Notes: generated from the sequence alone by a model not told the origin. Positions 8,556 through 15,889 are shown, counted from the first letter of the stretch. The stretch is 25,034 nt of DNA from Chitinophaga pinensis (GCA_943324925.2 CALPNL020000006.1:1-25034), one strand, 5' to 3'. A program made the numbers and translations.

Positions 8556-8912
8556 ATGTCAAGAGATATACAACTCAAAGAGCGCTGGGAAAATTTGGTG
8601 TCCCTACTTTCAGATCAATTTTCACAAGGTGAAGATTTAGATTTGGATGCCATCATCTATTTAATCGGGGTTCAAGAGCTAGGTAAAATACATCAAACCT
8701 ATAAAAAAGACGAGAAATTAAACCTGATGCACATCGCCATTTGCAGATTACTAGAGCCTTACGGTTATTATGAATTTGATTATGTAGATGCTGAAGGTTG
8801 GCCTCATTATATCGTAAAAGAAGAATTGCCTCCACTAAAAGCGGGCGAACAATCCGTTTTAATGAAGGAAGCGATTGTGAATTATTTTCTCGAAAAAGAA
8901 TTTATTGATTAA
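8556..8912 (+). CDS. Conserved-looking small cytoplasmic protein upstream of pheS
   Basis: The product has 118 residues from the ATG at 8556 (MSRDIQLKERWENLVSLL). An upstream in-frame ATG at 8514 would add MKLQFTTCNLQLIK, but those codons come from the YAACTTA repeat, so I reject that start. The protein is soluble and mixed helical, with DLDAIIYLIGVQELG, LMHIAICRLLEPYGYYEFD, and GWPHYIVKEELPPLKAGEQS; it has no signal peptide or membrane segment. I associate such proteins with Flavobacteriaceae but know no function. It is followed after 89 bp by pheS, which appears to have its own promoter, so co-transcription is uncertain. Confidence 0.8.
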   Translation: MSRDIQLKERWENLVSLLSDQFSQGEDLDLDAIIYLIGVQELGKIHQTYKKDEKLNLMHIAICRLLEPYGYYEFDYVDAEGWPHYIVKEELPPLKAGEQSVLMKEAIVNYFLEKEFID

Positions 8913-8933
8913 AGTTTGTCGATTTACTTGAAA

Positions 8934-8964
8934 AACTTACCCTACGCAACCTACAACTTACAAC
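8934..8964 (+). repeat. Second cluster of TACAACTTACAAC words
   Basis: Bases 8952-8964 read TACAACTTACAAC, identical to 8501-8513, and AACCTACAAC at 8948-8957 is the exact inverse of 8442-8451. A further AACTTA begins at 8934. The small gene at 8556 is thus bracketed by copies in both orientations. Confidence 0.55.
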
Positions 8965-8972
8965 TTTTTAAT

Positions 8973-8980
8973 TAAATTTG
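8973..8980 (+). promoter_or_regulatory. Candidate -7 promoter element for pheS
   Basis: TAAATTTG is an exact match to TAnnTTTG, 21 bp before the pheS ATG at 9002. It sits immediately after the TACAAC repeat cluster. A -33 TTG is not evident at the usual spacing. Confidence 0.5.
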
Positions 8981-9001
8981 CACTTCAACTATTGAACAGA
9001 A

Positions 9002-10021
9002 ATGATAGATAAGATCAAAGAATATATTGCCGAAGCACAAGCTTTTCAAACTCAAGGCCCTGCTGAATTAGAAGCTTTTCGCATCAAATTCTTGGGTAAA
9101 AAAGGACTTTTAAACGACTTTTTTGCCGAATTTAAATTGGTGCCAAACGAACAGAAAAAAGAGTTTGGTCAAGTAATCAATTTACTTAAAACTACTGCCG
9201 AAGAAAAGATAAAATCAATACAAGAAGCGTTAGAAAGTAACGTTGAAATTAAAGGGGTTTATGGTGACTTAACTCGTCCTGCCGAACCTTTGATAATTGG
9301 CTCTCGTCACCCTATTTCAATAGTGAAAAATCAAATTATCGATATCTTTTCTACCATTGGATTTAACGTTTCCGAAGGGCCAGAAATTGAAGACGATTGG
9401 CATAATTTTACCGCATTAAACTTGCCAGAATACCATCCGGCTCGTGACATGCAAGACACCTTTTTTATTCAAACTAATCCTGATATTTTATTGCGAACCC
9501 ACACCTCATCCGTGCAAGTTCGTTATATGGAAAATAATAAACCACCTATTCGAACTATTTCCCCAGGTAGAGTTTTTAGAAATGAAGCGGTTTCATCGCG
9601 TTCCCACTGTATTTTTCATCAAGTGGAAGGTCTTTATATTGACAAAGACGTTTCGTTTGCCGATTTAAAACAAACGCTATTGTATTTTACCAAAGAAATG
9701 TTCGGAAAATCAAAAATTCGTTTGCGCCCGTCCTATTTCCCGTTTACAGAACCAAGTGCCGAAATTGATATTTATTGGGGCTTGAAAACCGAAACCGATT
9801 ACCGAATTACAAAGGGTACCGGTTGGTTAGAAATTGGGGGTTGCGGAATGGTTGATCCAAACGTATTGAAAAATTGCGGTATCGACACCAATGAATACAA
9901 TGGTTTTGCTTTCGGAATGGGAGTGGAAAGAATCGCAATGTTACTTTACCAAATTGGCGATATCAGAATGTTCTATGAAAATGACGTTCGTTTCTTAGAG
10001 CAATTTAAGGCAAGTATTTAA
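9002..10021 (+). CDS. pheS: Phenylalanine-tRNA ligase alpha subunit
   Basis: The alpha chain of the cytoplasmic alpha2beta2 enzyme charges tRNA-Phe with phenylalanine using ATP. The 339-residue length is normal. The N-terminal coiled-coil arm covers roughly residues 1-90 (IKEYIAEAQAF, KFLGKKGLLNDFFAEF). The class II catalytic domain follows with HPISIVKNQIIDIF, the motif 2 region RTHTSSVQVRYM and RVFRNEAVSSRSHCIFHQVEG, and motif 3 GFAFGMGVERIAMLLYQI. The acceptor-site stretch SYFPFTEPSAEIDIYW is intact. The beta subunit gene (pheT) is not adjacent, which is common in Bacteroidetes. Confidence 0.98.
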   Translation: MIDKIKEYIAEAQAFQTQGPAELEAFRIKFLGKKGLLNDFFAEFKLVPNEQKKEFGQVINLLKTTAEEKIKSIQEALESNVEIKGVYGDLTRPAEPLIIGSRHPISIVKNQIIDIFSTIGFNVSEGPEIEDDWHNFTALNLPEYHPARDMQDTFFIQTNPDILLRTHTSSVQVRYMENNKPPIRTISPGRVFRNEAVSSRSHCIFHQVEGLYIDKDVSFADLKQTLLYFTKEMFGKSKIRLRPSYFPFTEPSAEIDIYWGLKTETDYRITKGTGWLEIGGCGMVDPNVLKNCGIDTNEYNGFAFGMGVERIAMLLYQIGDIRMFYENDVRFLEQFKASI

Positions 10022-10087
10022 AAAAAGAAAATAGATAATAGACGGATAGATGAAAGTTATTTTCCGTCCATCCTCTCACCTCTCCTA

Positions 10088-10495
10088 ATGAAAAAAGACA
10101 TTACAATTCCTGAAGTAGAAAATGTATTCGTTGCTGCCGTTCAAGAATGGAGTGACGATTTTATGGAAAAAGTCTGGTTTATCTATTTAGTAAACGACAG
10201 TGACTTTAACCTTGATGGAGTAATGGTAGTTTCAAAAGCCTTTGGAACTATTGATGGCGAAATGAAAAAAACCTCGTTATTGCGTCACGCATTTGTAGAA
10301 ATTCCTGCTGTTTCGGTAGTTAAAGTCGAAATGCTAGAAAAAAGTGTAACCACTCTTAATAACGAATTTATGGTTACTTTTTTCATTGGAAACACCCTTT
10401 ACGATAAAAAATTCACCTTCAACGCCAATTCTATTTCAGAAAATAATGTAGAAGAAGTGCCTATTTTATTTGTAGATGGCGTAATTGTAAGGTAA
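10088..10495 (+). CDS. Conserved-looking small protein downstream of pheS
   Basis: This 135-residue soluble protein has a beta-rich pattern (VWFIYLVNDSDFNLDGVMVVSKAFG, HAFVEIPAVSVVKVEML, FMVTFFIGNTLYDKKFTF). It lacks a signal peptide, membrane helix or catalytic motif that I can name. Similar proteins are sometimes labelled phenylalanyl-tRNA synthetase because of position, but nothing in this sequence resembles either synthetase subunit. It starts 66 bp after pheS, and its TAA is directly followed by the ATG of the oxidoreductase gene, so those two are certainly one transcript. Confidence 0.82.
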   Translation: MKKDITIPEVENVFVAAVQEWSDDFMEKVWFIYLVNDSDFNLDGVMVVSKAFGTIDGEMKKTSLLRHAFVEIPAVSVVKVEMLEKSVTTLNNEFMVTFFIGNTLYDKKFTFNANSISENNVEEVPILFVDGVIVR

Positions 10496-11476
10496 ATGAA
10501 TCCAAATCCAAAAAAAATACGTTGGGGAATAATCGGTTGTGGAAATGTAACCGAAGTGAAAAGTGGTCCGGCATTTCAAAAAACTGAAGGCTTTGATATC
10601 GTTGCGGTTATGCGCAGAGACAAAGAAAAAGCAGCAGATTATGCCAAACGACATGGAATAAAAAAATATTATTCCAACGCCGATGATCTAATAAATGATC
10701 CAGAAGTGGATGCTGTTTATATTGCAACTCCCCCCGATTCCCATAAATTTTACGGATTAAAAGTGGCTTTGGCTGGAAAACCATGTTGCATTGAAAAACC
10801 ATTGGCTCCAAATTATGAAGACAGTTTGGCGATTCATGAAGCATTTTTATCTAAAAATATTCCCCTTTTTGTAGCTTATTATCGACGTGCACTTCCAAGA
10901 TTTGAAAATATTAAAAGCTGGGTTGACAATAAAGAAATTGGTGAAATTCGCCATATAAATTGGAATTACTTCCGCCCTCCTTCCACGCAAGATTTTTCTA
11001 AAGAATACAATTGGAGAACCGATTCAGCAATTGCTCCCGGAGGCTATTTTGATGATTTAGCAAGTCATGGATTGGATTTTTTTGTGTTTTTATTCGACAA
11101 AGTAGCTGTCGCTTCAGGAATTAGTTTAAACCAACAAAAATTATATCCTGCAAAAGATGCTATAACTGCAAATTGGCTTCACGAATCTGGAATAACAGGC
11201 TCTGGAAGTTGGAATTTTGGATGTGAATTTCTAGAGGATACTGTAACCATTTATGGAAGTAAAGGTAAAATTACTTTTTCTATTTTTGAGGAAAATAATA
11301 TTGTTTTAGAAACCCAAAAAGGGAAAAGAGAAGTGTTTATCGAACATCCTGAAAACGTACAATTGTATCACGTTCAAAAAATGAAGGAACATTTATTTGG
11401 AGAAAGTACACATCCATCACTTGGAGAATCGGCTGTTCATGCCAACTGGATTATGGATCAGATTCTACTTCGGTAA
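10496..11476 (+). CDS. Gfo/Idh/MocA family NAD(P)-dependent oxidoreductase
   Basis: This 326-residue protein begins with the Rossmann segment IRWGIIGCGNVTEVKSGPAF. It has the characteristic AVYIATPPDSHKFYGL and the EKP motif (CCIEKPLAPNYEDS, Lys near residue 100), then a C-terminal beta-sheet domain containing GGYFDDLASHGLDFF, the usual Asp/His catalytic region of the family. Members act on sugars, inositols or bile pigments, and the substrate here cannot be told from sequence alone. The gene begins at the base after the previous stop. It ends 1 bp from the stop of the convergent gpsA. Confidence 0.92.
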   Translation: MNPNPKKIRWGIIGCGNVTEVKSGPAFQKTEGFDIVAVMRRDKEKAADYAKRHGIKKYYSNADDLINDPEVDAVYIATPPDSHKFYGLKVALAGKPCCIEKPLAPNYEDSLAIHEAFLSKNIPLFVAYYRRALPRFENIKSWVDNKEIGEIRHINWNYFRPPSTQDFSKEYNWRTDSAIAPGGYFDDLASHGLDFFVFLFDKVAVASGISLNQQKLYPAKDAITANWLHESGITGSGSWNFGCEFLEDTVTIYGSKGKITFSIFEENNIVLETQKGKREVFIEHPENVQLYHVQKMKEHLFGESTHPSLGESAVHANWIMDQILLR

Positions 11477-11477
11477 A

Positions 11478-12473
11478 TTAATCTAATTTTTCTGTTAGCT
11501 TTTTGAATACTTTTTTTGCGTCTTTACCTTGGTATAAAATATCGTAAACGGCGTCGATAATAGGTGTTTTAGCACCATAAGATTGGTTCAACTGCCAGGC
11601 ACTTTTGGAAGCATAATACCCTTCAGAAACCATACTCATTTCCATCATTGCTGATTTTACAGTGTAGCCTTTCCCGATCATGTTTCCAAACATTCTATTT
11701 CTAGAAAATACAGAATATCCCGTTACTAATAAATCACCTAAATAGGCAGAGTCATTAATATTACGTTTCATCTTGTGGACTTTACGAATGAATTTCTTCA
11801 TTTCGCGAATTCCATTGCTCATTAAAACCGATTGGAAGTTATCGCCATAACCCAAACCATGAGCCATTCCAGCGGCAATAGCATAAATATTTTTTAGCAT
11901 AGCTGCATATTCAGTACCTATAATATCATCACTGATTTTGGTTTTAATATAATCGCTGCTCAAATATTTAGACACTACCTTGGCTTTTTTAGAATCACCA
12001 CAAGCAATTGTTAAATAGGATAATCGTTCAAGGGCAACTTCCTCTGCGTGACAGGGCCCAGTAATTACTCCAATATTTTCAAATGGAATATCGAAGGTTT
12101 TATTAAAATGTTCCCCCACAATTAAGCTTGATTCAGGAACAATTCCTTTAATTGCTGAAAAAATAATTTTGCCTTTTAAACTCTCGGTTAAATTCTTTAA
12201 CTCATCATTTAAAAAAGCGGAAGGGATTGCAAAAATGATATAATCAGCATAAGCAACCGCTTCATTAATATCGTTTGTCAATCGTAATTTCTCAACATGA
12301 AATTCCACGGAACTTAAATAGTTTGGGTTGTGAAAATGCGTTTTAATGTGCTCAATTGCTTCTTCATTTCTCATGTACCAAGCAATCTCTGGCAAATTCA
12401 CACATAGCATTTTCGCTATTGCGGTAGCCCAACTCCCTCCTCCTATTACTGCAAATTTTGGTTGATCTGTCAT
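11478..12473 (-). CDS. gpsA: Glycerol-3-phosphate dehydrogenase [NAD(P)+]
   Basis: The enzyme reduces dihydroxyacetone phosphate to sn-glycerol 3-phosphate, the first step of phospholipid synthesis, in the cytoplasm. The 331-residue length is typical. The nucleotide-binding loop GGGSWATA lies at residues 11-18, followed by IIFAIPSAFLNDEL and SAIKGIVPESSL. The signature ITGPCHAEEVALERL and the substrate-domain motif YAAMLKNIYAIAAGMAHGLGYGDN, with the catalytic Lys, are intact. The leader is unusual: an interspersed palindromic element begins 11 bp upstream of the ATG, and the nearest -7-like element lies beyond it, so the transcript would carry the whole element. Confidence 0.96.
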   Translation of the reverse strand: MTDQPKFAVIGGGSWATAIAKMLCVNLPEIAWYMRNEEAIEHIKTHFHNPNYLSSVEFHVEKLRLTNDINEAVAYADYIIFAIPSAFLNDELKNLTESLKGKIIFSAIKGIVPESSLIVGEHFNKTFDIPFENIGVITGPCHAEEVALERLSYLTIACGDSKKAKVVSKYLSSDYIKTKISDDIIGTEYAAMLKNIYAIAAGMAHGLGYGDNFQSVLMSNGIREMKKFIRKVHKMKRNINDSAYLGDLLVTGYSVFSRNRMFGNMIGKGYTVKSAMMEMSMVSEGYYASKSAWQLNQSYGAKTPIIDAVYDILYQGKDAKKVFKKLTEKLD

Positions 12474-12483
12474 GGTTTACTTT

Positions 12484-12576
12484 TTTTAGCCCCGACAGTA
12501 GCGACATCCTTTTTTGGCGGTCTCGAAACTTCGAGAAAACAAAAAAGATATAGCGAATGGCGGGAATAGCTTCTAA
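12484..12576 (+). repeat. Palindromic interspersed element, copy A
   Basis: The left arm begins TTTTAGCCCCGACAGTAG and runs through GCGACATCC. The right arm reads GATATAGCGAATGGCGGG and ends AATAGCTTCTAA. Between them is a nested hairpin: outer stem CTTTTTTG/CAAAAAAG (12509-12516 with 12540-12547) and inner stem TCTCGAA/TTCGAGA (12521-12527 with 12530-12536). The two arms are themselves imperfect inverted repeats. Copy B at 24371-24443 shares both arms in the opposite orientation but has an unrelated hairpin core. I recall closely similar sequences from Flavobacterium intergenic regions. No transposase or target duplication is visible. Confidence 0.85.
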
Positions 12577-12587
12577 AAATTATGTTC

Positions 12588-12595
12588 CAAAAGTA
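12588..12595 (-). promoter_or_regulatory. Candidate -7 promoter element for gpsA
   Basis: The minus strand reads TACTTTTG, an exact TAnnTTTG match, about 115 bp upstream of the gpsA ATG and just outside repeat copy A. If this is the promoter, the palindromic element lies in the gpsA 5' untranslated region. Confidence 0.4.
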
Positions 12596-12725
12596 CTGAA
12601 ATTTGAATTAATATTGTTAAATTTTGAATTGTTAGAATTTGAGATAAAAACAACCTAGAATAAATTTAACGTATAATTATGATTTTCAATGCAATAGCGA
12701 GAAACATATTGCGTTATAAGATGTA

Positions 12726-12746
12726 AATCAAGTGTGCACATTGATT
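12726..12746. promoter_or_regulatory. Operator-like 21-bp palindrome
   Basis: The left arm AATCAAGTGTG (12726-12736) pairs with the right arm CACATTGATT (12737-12746). All ten arm positions are complementary once the single extra G at 12732 is allowed, and the centre is the perfect octamer TGTGCACA. It could be a dimeric regulator site or a small hairpin. It lies about 130 bp upstream of the gpsA -7 candidate and 43 bp beyond the 5' foot of the next terminator, so no target gene is obvious. Confidence 0.5.
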
Positions 12747-12789
12747 CTTATAATTGAAATTAGTTTAATTTTTTGGTTGTTTTTTAAAT

Positions 12790-12827
12790 AAAAAGGCGTT
12801 CTAAATGTAAATTAAGAACGCCTTTTT
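12790..12827 (-). terminator. Rho-independent terminator of the yqhD-like gene
   Basis: A perfect 13-bp stem, AAAAAGGCGTTCT at 12790-12802 with AGAACGCCTTTTT at 12815-12827, encloses a 12-nt loop. On the minus strand the stem is followed by a T-rich run, so it ends transcripts of the gene whose stop is at 12847. The symmetry means it could also work in the + direction. Confidence 0.9.
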
Positions 12828-12846
12828 TATTATTAAAATCCGTGTA

Positions 12847-14010
12847 TTAATAACTCATTTCCACTATTTTACGTACTTTTTCTATAGTGATATTCTGTTT
12901 TTCGCCCAACCCAACCCAACCTCTTTCTTGAAATCTATTGGCAATGAAGTCGGCAGTTTTAGAATAATCTTCTGTACATTCCGACAATTTGGTTTTCATC
13001 CCCATTGTATGAAAAAATTCCGTTGTTTTATCAATCGCTTTTGCAGCAATTTCATCCTCTGAACCAGTTAATCCGAAAATTCTTTTACCGTATTGTGCTA
13101 ATTTTTGTTTCTTGGTTTCGAACATGACTTTATACAAATTTGGGGCAATAATTGCTAACGTTCTTGCGTGGTCTATGTGGTATAATGCGGTCAATTCGTG
13201 GCCTATCATATGTGTGGCCCAATCGGACGGAACACCTTTTTGAATTAAACCATTTAGTGCCATGGTGCAGCACCACATATAATTTGAAGCTAAGGCATAA
13301 TCGGAAGGATTTTGAACCACTTTTGGGCCAATTTCGATTAGCGTTTGTAAAATTCCTTCCGAAATTCGGTCTTGCAAATAACCCTCATGTGGATAAGTTA
13401 AATATTGTTCCATTACATGGGTAAAAGCATCAATAATTCCGTTTTGAATTTGTCTTTGTGGCAAGGAAATAATAACCGTTGGATCACAAATTGAGAATTT
13501 TGGGAATAAGGCACTTCCTCCAAAAGCCAACTTTTCTTGGGTTGCATTGATGGTCACCACCGATCCTGAGTTCATTTCGCTTCCCGTTGCCGGCAAGGTC
13601 AAAACGGTACCAAATGGAATAACCTTTGCGCCTTCTTTTATTAGGATTCTCTTTTTTAGAATTTCCATTGGATCCCCTTCAAAATAGGTTGCTCCCGAAA
13701 TAAATTTCACTCCGTCAATCACAGATCCACCTCCTACGGCGAGAATAAAATCGATGTTTTCTTCTTTTACGATTTGGATTGCTTTCATTAAAGTTTCAAA
13801 ATGTGGATTGGGTTCAATTCCACCAAATTCAACGATTTCAAAACCTTTTAAAGCCAATTTAACTTGGTCGTAAACGCCATTCTTAAATAGGCTTCCTCCA
13901 CCATAAGCCAATAATATTTTGGCGTTTTTAGGAACTAATGTACTCAATTTTTCAATTTGCCCTTTTCCAAAAACTAAATTGGTAGGATTGTATAATTCAA
14001 AGTTTTGCAT
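12847..14010 (-). CDS. yqhD: Iron-containing alcohol dehydrogenase, YqhD-type aldehyde reductase
   Basis: This 387-residue protein has the same length as E. coli YqhD, an NADPH-dependent reductase of short and medium chain aldehydes that protects against lipid-peroxidation aldehydes. The cofactor loop GGGSVIDGVKF starts at residue 93, and LTLPATGSEMNSGSVV is the family signature. All four metal ligands fall at the E. coli YqhD positions: Asp194 and His198 in DAFTHVMEQY, His267 in DWATHMIGHELTA, and His281 in HIDHARTLAI. The gene is monocistronic, with its own promoter candidate (14026-14033) and terminator. Physiological substrates in this organism are unknown; butanol dehydrogenase is an alternative label. 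Confidence 0.95.
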   Translation of the reverse strand: MQNFELYNPTNLVFGKGQIEKLSTLVPKNAKILLAYGGGSLFKNGVYDQVKLALKGFEIVEFGGIEPNPHFETLMKAIQIVKEENIDFILAVGGGSVIDGVKFISGATYFEGDPMEILKKRILIKEGAKVIPFGTVLTLPATGSEMNSGSVVTINATQEKLAFGGSALFPKFSICDPTVIISLPQRQIQNGIIDAFTHVMEQYLTYPHEGYLQDRISEGILQTLIEIGPKVVQNPSDYALASNYMWCCTMALNGLIQKGVPSDWATHMIGHELTALYHIDHARTLAIIAPNLYKVMFETKKQKLAQYGKRIFGLTGSEDEIAAKAIDKTTEFFHTMGMKTKLSECTEDYSKTADFIANRFQERGWVGLGEKQNITIEKVRKIVEMSY

Positions 14011-14025
14011 GGTTTATTTTTTTTA

Positions 14026-14033
14026 CAAATTTA
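14026..14033 (-). promoter_or_regulatory. Candidate -7 promoter element for the yqhD-like gene
   Basis: The minus strand reads TAAATTTG, an exact TAnnTTTG match, 16 bp upstream of the ATG at 14010. The short distance implies a very short leader. Confidence 0.45.
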
Positions 14034-14122
14034 AACTAAGATGCGGGATACACTTGAAAATTTATGTTAAAGATTTATTTATTCGATTGCCTATTCAAGA
14101 ATTAATATTCCATAAAAAAAAG

Positions 14123-14130
14123 TATCTTTA
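14123..14130 (+). promoter_or_regulatory. Weak -7-like element for the dehydrogenase-VOC gene
   Basis: TATCTTTA differs from TAnnTTTG only at the last base and lies 19 bp before the ATG at 14149. It is the best candidate in the 138-bp divergent spacer on the + strand. Confidence 0.3.
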
Positions 14131-14148
14131 ACACTCAAAAATTAAGAT

Positions 14149-15507
14149 ATGTCTTTTTCCAATATTAAAATACTACATCTAGATAGTAACCATCCAATTT
14201 TATGGGGACAATTACAAGAATTGGGCTTTGCCAATTATGAAGATTTCACCTCAACAAAGGAAGAGATTGAAAATAAAATTCAGGATTATCAGGGAATTGT
14301 TATTCGCAGCAGATTTAAAATAGACCAATCTTTTCTTGATAAAGCAACCAATTTAAAATTCATAGCTAGAGTGGGTGCAGGTTTAGAAAGTATTGATTGT
14401 GACTACGCGATTTCTAAAAACATAACATTAATTGCTGCTCCCGAAGGAAATAAAAACGCTGTTGGGGAGCATGCGCTAGGAATGTTGTTGTCGCTTTTTA
14501 ATAACCTTAACCAGGCCGATTCTGAAATAAAAAACGGTCATTGGAATCGGGAAGGGAATCGAGGGCATGAATTGGATGGAAAAACCGTGGGGATAATTGG
14601 CTATGGGAATATGGGAAAATCTTTTGCTAAAAAACTTCGTGGTTTTGAGGTAGAGGTCCTTTTTTACGATATCCTAGAAAATGTAGGTGATGCTAATGCC
14701 AAGCCCGTTTCTTTATCGGAATTACAAGAAAAATCAGATGTAATCAGTTTGCATACGCCTTGGAACTCCACCACGGACAAAATGATAAATTCGGAATTTA
14801 TAAACTCTTGCGCAAAACCATTTTGGTTTATCAATACCGCTAGGGGAAATTCTGTGGTGACAGATGATCTAGTGGAAGGTTTGCGATCAGGTAAAGTTTT
14901 AGGAGCTGGATTAGACGTGTTGGAATATGAAAAATTATCCTTCGAAAACTTGTTTTTGAACTCCGAAAAACCGGCAGCCTTTAGCTATTTGCTTAAAGCA
15001 AAAAACGTTCTGTTAACACCCCATATTGCGGGATGGACCTTTGAAAGTCATGAAAAATTAGCCCAAGTGATCGTTGATAAAATCAAATCCCTATTTATTG
15101 AACCAAAAATTGAAGAACAAAAATACAAACGAGTAACAGGAATTGGCGGCTTATTTTTTAAATCTAAGAATTCAAAAGAGTTAATTAATTGGTATGCCAC
15201 TCATTTAGGATTTGATACCAATGATTATGGCTGCAGTTTTGTTTGGAAAGATGAAAATGGAAATGATTGTATTACACAATGGTCTCCTCTTCAAGAGGAT
15301 ACAAAATATTTTGCTCCGAGTAAAAAAGAATTTATGCAAAACTTCCGAGTTCAAAATCTTGAAAAATTAATAACCGATTTAAAAAAAGAGGGAGTTACCA
15401 TTGTTGGTGAAATGGAAACCTATAGCTATGGAAAATTCGCTTGGATTTTAGATCCTGAAGAAAATAAGATAGAACTTTGGGAACCAATTGACAAAGTATT
15501 CTTATAA
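14149..15507 (+). CDS. D-2-hydroxyacid dehydrogenase fused to a VOC/glyoxalase domain
   Basis: Residues 1 to about 318 form a complete D-isomer-specific 2-hydroxyacid dehydrogenase related to phosphoglycerate dehydrogenase. It has ARVGAGLESID, nucleotide-binding GYGNMG (151-156), catalytic Arg232 (NTARGNSVV), Glu261 (LDVLEYEK) and His292 (TPHIAGWT). After a short linker, residues 327-452 form a vicinal oxygen chelate domain (KRVTGIGGLFFKSKNSKELINWYATHLGF to EENKIELWEPID). Stand-alone VOC proteins starting with a similar KRVTGIGG sequence are familiar in flavobacteria, so this reads as fusion of two ordinarily separate genes. The reading frame is clean across the junction near 15121. Substrates of both halves are unknown. 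Confidence 0.93.
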   Translation: MSFSNIKILHLDSNHPILWGQLQELGFANYEDFTSTKEEIENKIQDYQGIVIRSRFKIDQSFLDKATNLKFIARVGAGLESIDCDYAISKNITLIAAPEGNKNAVGEHALGMLLSLFNNLNQADSEIKNGHWNREGNRGHELDGKTVGIIGYGNMGKSFAKKLRGFEVEVLFYDILENVGDANAKPVSLSELQEKSDVISLHTPWNSTTDKMINSEFINSCAKPFWFINTARGNSVVTDDLVEGLRSGKVLGAGLDVLEYEKLSFENLFLNSEKPAAFSYLLKAKNVLLTPHIAGWTFESHEKLAQVIVDKIKSLFIEPKIEEQKYKRVTGIGGLFFKSKNSKELINWYATHLGFDTNDYGCSFVWKDENGNDCITQWSPLQEDTKYFAPSKKEFMQNFRVQNLEKLITDLKKEGVTIVGEMETYSYGKFAWILDPEENKIELWEPIDKVFL

Positions 15508-15550
15508 ATTAATATATTAGCATTCTAATAACCAAAATAAAATAAAAACT

Positions 15551-15889
15551 ATGGAATCACAAAAAGTAGACCTATTTATGATCAGTAACGCTAAGTATTT
15601 TGAAAGCTATCATCTATCGGCAGTAAGAGAAAAATTAAACACATTGGAAGACGAAAAATGGCCATTAGTTTTAGAAATGCAATTTAAAAACCCAGATACT
15701 ATGATGATCGTTTCATTAACTGCAGGGCAGTTAGGAATTGATAGATTTATGCTTGGAGATACCGGAATGGGTGTTTTAAAATTAATCACTTGTGGTGGTT
15801 TTGGAATTTGGGCTATTGTGGATTGGTTTTCAATTATGAGTGCGGCTCGTGAAAAAAATATGGAAATATTCCAAAATACATTATACTAA
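15551..15889 (+). CDS. TM2 domain membrane protein
   Basis: This 112-residue protein has a soluble N-terminal half of about 50 residues (FMISNAKYFESYHLSAVREKLNTL) and a C-terminal TM2 domain. TM2 features visible are the first helix MMIVSLTAGQLGIDRFMLGD, with the conserved GxDRFxLG turn, then the second helix GVLKLITCGGFGIWAIVDWFSIM, with the conserved Lys-Leu, Gly-Gly and Trp-Asp. TM2 proteins are small two-helix inner-membrane proteins of unknown biochemical role. It is the first gene of a four-gene cluster and is followed after 2 bp by the DUF2752 gene. Confidence 0.92.
   Translation: MESQKVDLFMISNAKYFESYHLSAVREKLNTLEDEKWPLVLEMQFKNPDTMMIVSLTAGQLGIDRFMLGDTGMGVLKLITCGGFGIWAIVDWFSIMSAAREKNMEIFQNTLY

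Larger units (their letters stand above)
12577..12789. other. AT-rich noncoding stretch with a 21-bp dyad
   Basis: This is the part of the 12474-12846 gap not taken by copy A or the terminator. I see no convincing gene; the longest ATG-initiated frame I noticed is 15 codons (12679-12726). It contains the candidate gpsA -7 element at 12588-12595 and an inverted repeat at 12691-12712 (GCAATA/TATTGC). A much better dyad lies at 12726-12746, described separately. Confidence 0.6.

Noticed and set aside
10041..10068. Inverted repeat GACGGA/TCCGTC between pheS and the next gene as a terminator
   Set aside because: The stem is only 6 bp with a 16-nt loop and no T run follows, so it does not qualify as a Rho-independent terminator.
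10088..10495. Labelling this protein a phenylalanyl-tRNA synthetase subunit
   Set aside because: It shows none of the class II synthetase motifs or beta-subunit domains and is only adjacent to pheS.
12679..12726. 15-codon frame MIFNAIARNILRYKM in the 373-bp gap
   Set aside because: It is too short to judge, has no ribosome-binding signal or promoter match, and overlaps a small inverted repeat that explains part of its sequence.
15515..15530. TATTAG/CTAATA hairpin before the TM2 gene as a terminator or regulator
   Set aside because: All-AT-rich 6-bp stem with no T run; such palindromes are expected by chance in this composition.
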